NCBI GenBank assembly: GCA_025355305.1
Contig: JANXZW010000059.1
Location: 1-38,922 of the forward strand
Source of the DNA: Actinomycetes bacterium
GTDB taxonomy: Bacteria > Actinomycetota > Actinomycetes > Nanopelagicales > Nanopelagicaceae
Direction of reading: 5' to 3'
DNA: 38,922 nt
Shown here: positions 32,765-38,922 of the stretch, piece by piece
Position numbering within the stretch: position 1 is the first letter of the stretch
Layout of the letters: every line of letters begins with the position of its first letter
Translations under genes and position numbers: made by a program
Notes under the pieces: generated by a model
Database searches by the model: none
The model's input: the letters and a program-made list of their open reading frames with translations, nothing else
What the model was told of the DNA's origin: nothing

Positions 32765-35700
32765 ATGCTGCAAACCATTCGCAAAAAGCTGTGGGCTGCA
32801 GTTTTGTCATTAGCAATTCTCCCTATCCTTCCTTTTATTGCAGCCGATACGGCGCATGCAGTTGGAACTCCGTTTGTTTGTGACAGTTCTATGTATCAAG
32901 TAGCAGCTGGACAATTTTTTAAATTAAATATTCCGGGTTATACATATACCCAAGTTGGTAGCGCTGCCGCCGTTTCAGGTCTCAATGCTGCCGGATTCAA
33001 TCCAGCCGACAACTATGTTTATGCAGAAAGTAGCGCCACAACTCTGCAACAGATCGCAAGTGACGGAACGATAACCTCTCCAGGGACCATTGGTGGAGTC
33101 ACGTTAACCAATACATCTGGTGGAGATTTCTTAACCAATGATCAAATGTTGATGGTTGCAGGCAACGCAACTCTGCAATTGATGACACTCAACCGGAGTG
33201 GTGGTGGCGCGACACCTGTAACGGGAGCGACCGTCTCGAATGTCTCTCTCACCAATGCCGGTACCGGTGCGGGGTACACCGGGGGAATTGATATCGCCGC
33301 GATGCCAGGTTCGGGTGGCAATTCTCGTGCTTACTCAATTACCGCATCGACCTTAACTGTGTTCACGCTGGCATCTTCTTCGCCGACTTCTGCAACATAT
33401 ATTCAAAAGACGGTTTCAGGTCTAAACAATCCCTCCACAGGTTCATATGGAGCCCAGTGGGTCGACTCTCAAGGAAATTTTTACTTTTGGGATAGCGTCG
33501 CCACTCCCTCGCTCACTACACACACGATCTACGAAATCAGCGCAGCCGATCTAGCCAGTGGTTCAACTTCTATTACTGCAAACATATTGGCTGAGACGAC
33601 TATAGCAAGCGCGAGCACGACTGATGGTGCAGGCTGTAAGACCGCACCCAGTGCATTTGCTCCGTTGATGCCTGCGACTGCAACGGTTTCCAACATTGCC
33701 GGAACAACCGCAACTGCAACTGGGTACATCATCACCAACTCCTATCCAGTGAACCCTCTGGGAACTGAAAACAATGCCAAGATTTGCTACAACACGACCG
33801 GAACGACAAACACGACGCCGGGTCTTGGTTACGGAACTCTCGTGGGAGCAACTTGCGTCAGTACTTCTGCCACTTTTGCGGCCAACACTTCCACACAAAA
33901 TTTTGCGCTGCCATTGACAGGTCTCACTCCGAGCACAACGTATTACTACCAAGCGCAGGCGACTAATACTCCCGGGGGATTAATAACGCCCTTTACTGGT
34001 TACAGCATTGTTCAAAGTTTTGTAACTCCAGGAATCCCGACCTTCACTTCTATATCTCCCGCTATTGGACCCATCGCGGGAGGCACATCTGCCACAATTA
34101 CAGGATCTAATTTCACAGGTGCCACCTCGGTCACTGTCGATGGAATTCCAGTTACAAGTTTCACGGTAAATTCTGCAACCTCAATTACTATCACTACTCC
34201 AGCTGGTACTTCAATTGGTGCAAAAAATGTGGTTGTTACTGCCCCAGGTGGAACTGCTACTGGTCCAGCTGCTTTCACCTATGTAAATCAAATTACCTTT
34301 GGCGCCAATGGTGGTACCGGAACCATGACAGCGCAGACAGGTAGTTCTCCTGCTGCTATTAATTCAAATACATTCACCTTCACCGGATCTACATTTTTAG
34401 GTTGGAACACCGCTGCGGATGGTTCAGGAACTGCATACGCAAATGGAGCTACGTATCCCTTCTCATCGAGCACCACCTTGTATGCACAATGGTTGACGGT
34501 TGCCTCCGTCGCTCCACCTACTGGTCCACTTAGCTCTACAACACCAATCACTATCACCGGAACTGGCTTTACAGGGGCAACTGGTGTAACTGTCGGAGGA
34601 GTGGCCGCAACAAGCGTTGTAGTCGTCAACTCAACAACCATCACCGCAGTGGTTCCAACTAGCGCATCAGTTGGAGCAAAAGATGTGATCGTCACTACAC
34701 CAGCAGGTACTGGAACAGGTACTGGAAAATTCACTTACAACGCGACGGCGACATTTAACGGAAATGGTTCCGACGGTGGCTCCACCGCTCCACAATTAGC
34801 CTCCAGCGCAACTGCTTTAACCTCAAATGGCTTTACTCGGACTGGTTATACCTTTGCGGGCTGGAATACGGCAGCAAATGGAACTGTGACTCCTTACGCA
34901 AACGGTGCCAGTTTCCCATTCACAGCAGATACCACTTTGTATGCACAATGGACTATCAACACATTCACCGTTACTTACAACGGTAATGGAAACAGCGGTG
35001 GTACTGCCCCAGTCGATGCATCTTCGCCGTACAACTACAACTCGACTGTGACGACAAAGCTGGTCGGAACGCTTGTAAAGACCGGAAATACCTTTGCTGG
35101 ATGGAACACCGCAGCAAACGGCACCGGAACTCAGTACACCGCAGGCGGTACATTCACGATCTCAGCTAATGCGACCCTGTATGCAATGTGGAATCCTGGT
35201 GCGCCAACAATTTCTTCGGTTGCCTCATCTCCTTCGGGAGATGTTGCAGGGGGTACGACATCAGTTATCACAGGAACCAATTTTCTCGGTGCAACGTCAG
35301 TAACGATTAATGGAATTGCAGTCACCAGTTTTGTAGTGAATTCTGCGACCCAAATCACGATGGTCACCCCAGCGAGTGCAACCCCGGGTGCCAAGAATGT
35401 TGCTGTTACGACTCCGAGCGGAACAGCCACTGGTAGCACCGGAGGCAAACAGTTCACATACAACGCAACAGTTACTTTTAATGGCAATGGTTCTACCGGT
35501 GGTTCTATGGTGGCCCAAACCGCAAGTGCTACGACGAACCTAACGGCGAATGCATTCACACGAACTGGTTATACATTCTCGGGCTGGAACACATTTGCTG
35601 TTGGCGGTGGAACCGCCTTTGCGGATATCGCTTCTTACGGTTTCACGGCAGATCTAACCTTGTATGCCCGGTGGACGATTATCAGCACTTACACGGTGAC

Positions 35701-38700
35701 ATACAATGGCAATACAAGTACCAGCGGAACTGCACCAGTTGATGCTTCTAGCCCTTACTCCTACTTGGCAACAGTTACAACAAAACCAGTGGGAACGCTC
35801 TTAAAAACTGGCGCAACATTTGCTGGTTGGAATACTTTGGCAAATGGCACGGGAACTTTCTACGCAGCTGGTGCTACCTTCTCAATTGCGGCCAACACCA
35901 CGCTCTTCGCGGTTTGGGATACGGCGCCCACGATCACGACTGTTGCTTCGGCGGCTACTGGTGATGTTTCTGGCGGTACCACCTCTATCATTACCGGAAC
36001 GCAATTCTGGGGAACGACTGCAGTAACAATAAATGGAGTCGCAGTCACAAGTTTTGTCGTTAATTCTGCTACTCAAATCACCGTGGTTACGCCGGTGGGT
36101 TCTTCTACTGGAGCGAAAAATGTGGTGGTTACCAATCCAAATACCAGCGTAACCGGAAGTACAGCGGGAAAGCAGTTCACCTATACCGTCACCGCGACTT
36201 TTGCGGGAAATGGTTCAGATGGCGGTTCGACCGCTGCGCAAACCGCAAGCGCTGCAACCGCTCTAACGACCAATGGCTTTACTAGAACTGGTTACACCTT
36301 TGCCGGGTGGAATACCGCCGCCAATGGATCCGGTACTGCTTACGCCGACACTGCTTCCTTCCCATTCAATTCAACAACAGCAGATCTCACTCTTTATGCC
36401 CAATGGACAGCGACCAGCCTAAACGTCATTTACAACGGCAATGGATCCACAGGTGGTACTGCCCCTGGAACTGTGGGTCACACGGCAGGATCCACGGTCA
36501 CAGTGCTTGGTAACACTGGATCACTTGTTTTAACCAATCAGACTTTTTATGGTTGGAATACAGCGGCGAACGGTAGTGGTACTTCATACGCTCCAGGTGC
36601 AACATTCACAATGCCAGGAACCGCAGTAACTCTCTACGCGCAGTGGACATCTGTTACTTCAATTTCCCCAACATCAGGAACTCTCAATGGCGGAACGCCA
36701 ATCACGATCACGGGCACTAATTTCACTGGGGCCACTGGAGCAACTATCAACGGAGTTGCTGTTACAAGTTTTGTGGTCGTAAATCCAACAACGATCACCG
36801 CTATAGCTCCCGCTGGTTCAACGGGTGCCGCTAAGAACGTGGTTGTCACCACGTCAACCGGTAACGCTACTGGCACCGGGCTTTACACCTATTTTGCGAC
36901 TGTTATCTTTAACAACAACGGTGGCTCTGGAAGTATGGTTAACCAGACCGCAAGCGTTGCCACTGCTTTAACCACAAATACCTTCACCCGTGCTCTCTAC
37001 ACCTTCACCGGTTGGAACACGGCGGCTGATTACTCAGGGACTTCTTACGCAGACAGCTCGTCATATGGATTCTCTGCCGATGTGACTCTCTATGCAAAGT
37101 GGCTTGGACCACCATCCATCACCACCGTTACACCAAATGTGGGACCCCTAGCTGGTGGAACTACCGTAAACGTAACTGGTACTAACTTCACTGGGGCTAC
37201 ATCCGTCACTATTGATGGTGTAGCAGTCACAAGCTTCACGGTTAATTCCTCGACATCCATTACTTTGACAACGCCTGCCGGAAGTTCCATTGGAGCGAAG
37301 AATTTAGTTATAACAACGCCTTACGGAATTGCGACCGGAACTGGCGTTTACTCATACCAAACGACCGTCACCTTCAATAGCAATGGTGGCACCGGCACTA
37401 TGGCAAATGAAACTGCCTCAACTGCAACACCTTTGACCACCAATGCATTTACATACACCAATTCAACATTCCTCGGCTGGAACACGGCAGCAGATGGATC
37501 GGGCACCTCATACACGAATCTAGCCAGTTTCCCATTTACGGCTAATACAACTCTTTATGCACAGTGGTTACACGTCACCTCAGTCTCCCCAACGAGCGGA
37601 GCACTTGCAGGTGGCACTTCAATTACCATCACCGGTACCGGATTCACCGGCGCAACGGGAGTAACAATCGGTGGAGTGGCGGCAACCAGCGTTGTCGTTG
37701 TTAACTCCACAACGATTACAGCAGTGACACCACTGAGCCCCACGGTAGGAGCAAAAGACATAGTAGTAACAGCTCCCGCTGGCACCGCAACAGGCACCGG
37801 GCTCTACACATATTTCGCAACAGTTACCTATAACAACAACGGTGGCACTGGAATCATGGCAAATCAGACTGCCAGTGTTGCAACTGCTCTCTCCACCAAT
37901 ACTTTCACAAAGTCCAATTCTTCATTTACGGGATGGAATTCAGCGGCAAATGGGTCAGGCACTGCTTATGCTGGTGGAGCCTCCTATCCGTTCACATCTG
38001 ACATCACGCTGTATGCCCAATGGATGAGTGTCACCTCAGTTTCTCCAACATCTGGAGTAATTCTCGGCGGAACTGCAATAACAATTACAGGAACAAATTT
38101 CACAGGAGCAACTGGGGCAACTGTAAATGGCGTCGCTATAACCTCATTTGTTCTCGTAAATTCAACAACCATTACGGGAGTTACCCCTGCCGGTTCATCC
38201 GCTGGAGCTAAGGACATCGTCGTCACTTCACCAGCTGGAACAGCGACCGGAACTGCACTCTTCACCTACAACTTGGCGACTCAAGCCATCGTCATTACTT
38301 CGACGCCAACCTCACCAACATATGGAGGAACGTATAACTTAACATCCACATCAGGTGGATCTGGAAATCCTGTCGTTTACACCAGTGCAACACCAAGTAT
38401 CTGTACTATTTCTAGTTCGACAGTCACCTTTATTGGTAACGGTTCATGCACGATTAATGCAAATCAAGCAGGAAATAGCAATTACAGCGCTGCTACCCAA
38501 GTACAACAAACATTCAGTGTTTCTAAAGCCGCCCTCACGATTACTGCATCAAGTCCATCCGTTACTTATGGAGCTTCTGTTCCAACGATCACCGCTAGTT
38601 ACGCTGGTTTTGTAAATGGCGATAGTTCAGCAGTCCTAACTACGGCACCAACGTGCACCACCACTTACACCACTTCTTCCGGCGCAGGTACGACTCCTGC

Positions 38701-38922
38701 CACCAGTTGCTCAGGAGCAGTTGCCACCAACTACACAATCTCTTACGTTGCTGGAAGCGTCACGGTAGCTAAGAAAGCACTGACGATCACCGCCGCCTCA
38801 ACATCTCCTACCTATGGCACTGCGATCACACCAAGCTTTACCCCAGGTGGTGGACAACTCGTTGGCGCAGATTCAGTTACTAGCGTTACCTACTCTTATG
38901 CCGGAACAGGGGCGACTGTCTA
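32765..38922 (+). CDS. Giant secreted repeat protein, IPT/TIG and InlB-B repeats (3' end outside window)
   Basis: The frame is open from ATG 32765 to the last base, giving 2052 complete codons. A signal peptide with likely cleavage after Ala32 (TAHA) comes first. Residues 33-290 contain repeated NPADNYVYA-like blades, resembling DUF6923-type propellers. Residues about 295-424 are fibronectin-III-like (LTPSTTYYYQAQATN). Residues 425-1836 are eight IPT/TIG domains (GGTSATITGSNFTGAT type) alternating with ten Listeria-Bacteroides (InlB B, Flg_new) repeats (FLGWNTAADGSGTAY type, ending LYAQW). Residues 1837-2052 hold a Big-like domain and two MBG-like domains (ALTITA, TYG). The protein is Thr/Ala/Gly/Ser/Asn rich with few charged residues. 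It is probably a cell-surface adhesin or stalk. No anchor is visible because the C-terminus is missing. Confidence 0.9.
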   Translation, partial: MLQTIRKKLWAAVLSLAILPILPFIAADTAHAVGTPFVCDSSMYQVAAGQFFKLNIPGYTYTQVGSAAAVSGLNAAGFNPADNYVYAESSATTLQQIASDGTITSPGTIGGVTLTNTSGGDFLTNDQMLMVAGNATLQLMTLNRSGGGATPVTGATVSNVSLTNAGTGAGYTGGIDIAAMPGSGGNSRAYSITASTLTVFTLASSSPTSATYIQKTVSGLNNPSTGSYGAQWVDSQGNFYFWDSVATPSLTTHTIYEISAADLASGSTSITANILAETTIASASTTDGAGCKTAPSAFAPLMPATATVSNIAGTTATATGYIITNSYPVNPLGTENNAKICYNTTGTTNTTPGLGYGTLVGATCVSTSATFAANTSTQNFALPLTGLTPSTTYYYQAQATNTPGGLITPFTGYSIVQSFVTPGIPTFTSISPAIGPIAGGTSATITGSNFTGATSVTVDGIPVTSFTVNSATSITITTPAGTSIGAKNVVVTAPGGTATGPAAFTYVNQITFGANGGTGTMTAQTGSSPAAINSNTFTFTGSTFLGWNTAADGSGTAYANGATYPFSSSTTLYAQWLTVASVAPPTGPLSSTTPITITGTGFTGATGVTVGGVAATSVVVVNSTTITAVVPTSASVGAKDVIVTTPAGTGTGTGKFTYNATATFNGNGSDGGSTAPQLASSATALTSNGFTRTGYTFAGWNTAANGTVTPYANGASFPFTADTTLYAQWTINTFTVTYNGNGNSGGTAPVDASSPYNYNSTVTTKLVGTLVKTGNTFAGWNTAANGTGTQYTAGGTFTISANATLYAMWNPGAPTISSVASSPSGDVAGGTTSVITGTNFLGATSVTINGIAVTSFVVNSATQITMVTPASATPGAKNVAVTTPSGTATGSTGGKQFTYNATVTFNGNGSTGGSMVAQTASATTNLTANAFTRTGYTFSGWNTFAVGGGTAFADIASYGFTADLTLYARWTIISTYTVTYNGNTSTSGTAPVDASSPYSYLATVTTKPVGTLLKTGATFAGWNTLANGTGTFYAAGATFSIAANTTLFAVWDTAPTITTVASAATGDVSGGTTSIITGTQFWGTTAVTINGVAVTSFVVNSATQITVVTPVGSSTGAKNVVVTNPNTSVTGSTAGKQFTYTVTATFAGNGSDGGSTAAQTASAATALTTNGFTRTGYTFAGWNTAANGSGTAYADTASFPFNSTTADLTLYAQWTATSLNVIYNGNGSTGGTAPGTVGHTAGSTVTVLGNTGSLVLTNQTFYGWNTAANGSGTSYAPGATFTMPGTAVTLYAQWTSVTSISPTSGTLNGGTPITITGTNFTGATGATINGVAVTSFVVVNPTTITAIAPAGSTGAAKNVVVTTSTGNATGTGLYTYFATVIFNNNGGSGSMVNQTASVATALTTNTFTRALYTFTGWNTAADYSGTSYADSSSYGFSADVTLYAKWLGPPSITTVTPNVGPLAGGTTVNVTGTNFTGATSVTIDGVAVTSFTVNSSTSITLTTPAGSSIGAKNLVITTPYGIATGTGVYSYQTTVTFNSNGGTGTMANETASTATPLTTNAFTYTNSTFLGWNTAADGSGTSYTNLASFPFTANTTLYAQWLHVTSVSPTSGALAGGTSITITGTGFTGATGVTIGGVAATSVVVVNSTTITAVTPLSPTVGAKDIVVTAPAGTATGTGLYTYFATVTYNNNGGTGIMANQTASVATALSTNTFTKSNSSFTGWNSAANGSGTAYAGGASYPFTSDITLYAQWMSVTSVSPTSGVILGGTAITITGTNFTGATGATVNGVAITSFVLVNSTTITGVTPAGSSAGAKDIVVTSPAGTATGTALFTYNLATQAIVITSTPTSPTYGGTYNLTSTSGGSGNPVVYTSATPSICTISSSTVTFIGNGSCTINANQAGNSNYSAATQVQQTFSVSKAALTITASSPSVTYGASVPTITASYAGFVNGDSSAVLTTAPTCTTTYTTSSGAGTTPATSCSGAVATNYTISYVAGSVTVAKKALTITAASTSPTYGTAITPSFTPGGGQLVGADSVTSVTYSYAGTGATV
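34037..38272 (+). repeat. Coding array of 8 IPT/TIG (T) and 10 InlB-B (F) repeats
   Basis: T repeats: 34037-34285, 34493-34741, 35192-35464, 35918-36187, 36647-36895, 37103-37360, 37568-37816 and 38024-38272. F repeats: 34286-34492, 34742-34951, 34952-35191, 35465-35674, 35675-35917, 36188-36406, 36407-36646, 36896-37102, 37361-37567 and 37817-38023. The order is T-F, three T-F-F units, three T-F units, then T. T repeats are about 83-91 residues and F repeats 69-81. Copies differ at many silent sites, so this is an old array kept by selection on the protein. Confidence 0.88.

Noticed and set aside
33529-38265. Long minus-strand open frames opposite the giant protein gene (for example 34288-34734 and 35131-35559)
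   Set aside because: They arise because the Thr/Ala/Gly/Val-rich codons of the plus-strand repeats lack stop codons when read backwards. They repeat with the array, have no ribosome binding sites and match no family.
34037-38272. Regularly spaced repeats considered as a CRISPR array or tandem DNA repeat
   Set aside because: Units are 200-270 bp, diverge at silent sites and keep a single open frame with recognisable TIG and InlB-B domains, so they are protein repeats.

Overview
The window is a chromosomal segment from a member of the Actinomycetota with roughly balanced base composition (about half G+C by eye). The gene order supports this: the second half of the spc operon, secY-adk-map, infA-rpmJ-rpsM-rpsK-rpsD-rpoA-rplQ, truA, rplM-rpsI, glmM, glmS, acpS, alr, the tsaE/tsaB/rimI/tsaD block, groL, and a DUF3027-cold shock-DUF2530 cluster. 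So do the actinobacterial N-terminal extensions on S9 and S5. It resembles the small-genome freshwater/soil actinobacteria more than high-GC Streptomyces or Mycobacterium. A genus cannot be assigned from this sequence alone.

Positions 1-6821 hold the 3' end of rplN, then rplX, rplE, rpsZ, rpsH, rplF, rplR, rpsE, rpmD, rplO, secY, adk and map, almost all with overlapping or 2-14 bp junctions. A cytoplasmic serine beta-lactamase-like hydrolase (6859-8304) separates map from infA. Next come infA (TTG start), rpmJ (37 codons, GTG start), rpsM, rpsK, rpsD, rpoA and rplQ, ending in a strong hairpin that overlaps the annotated start of truA. Structured leaders precede rpsH, rpsM, rpoA and rplM. They may be ribosomal-protein autoregulation sites.

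Positions 12891-19178 run rplM-rpsI, then amino-sugar and cell-wall supply: glmM, glmS, a PAP2-family membrane phosphatase with degenerate motifs, acpS and alr. glmS-PAP2-acpS are joined by 4-bp overlaps. Directly behind alr is a complete branched-chain-amino-acid-type ABC importer (two ATPases, two permeases, binding protein). The binding-protein stop overlaps the start of a secreted alpha/beta hydrolase. This cassette (19204-25575) lies between alr and tsaE, genes that are usually close together in actinobacteria, and ends in a terminator. The layout suggests that the hydrolase acts outside the cell on a compound whose product the importer takes up. The substrate is unknown.

Positions 25657-29866 hold an 11-bp tandem repeat at the tsaE promoter, tsaE, a tsaB-rimI gene fusion, tsaD (tRNA t6A synthesis and S18 acetylation) and a solitary groL behind a near-perfect CIRCE operator. 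No groES is present. After a strong terminator come a DUF3027 protein, a cold-shock protein with a C-terminal extension, a DUF2530 membrane protein on the minus strand, and an MFS exporter. Three genes here (tsaE, the DUF3027 gene and the MFS gene) have a -10-like hexamer exactly 6 nt before the start codon and no Shine-Dalgarno sequence, as expected for leaderless mRNAs.

From 32765 to the window end a single open frame of more than 2050 codons encodes a secreted protein built of alternating IPT/TIG and InlB-B/Listeria-Bacteroides repeats (8 and 10 copies), followed by MBG-like domains. It has very few charged residues and looks like a surface adhesin or stalk. Its 3' end lies outside the window. 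I saw no tRNA, rRNA, CRISPR array, transposase or prophage gene.
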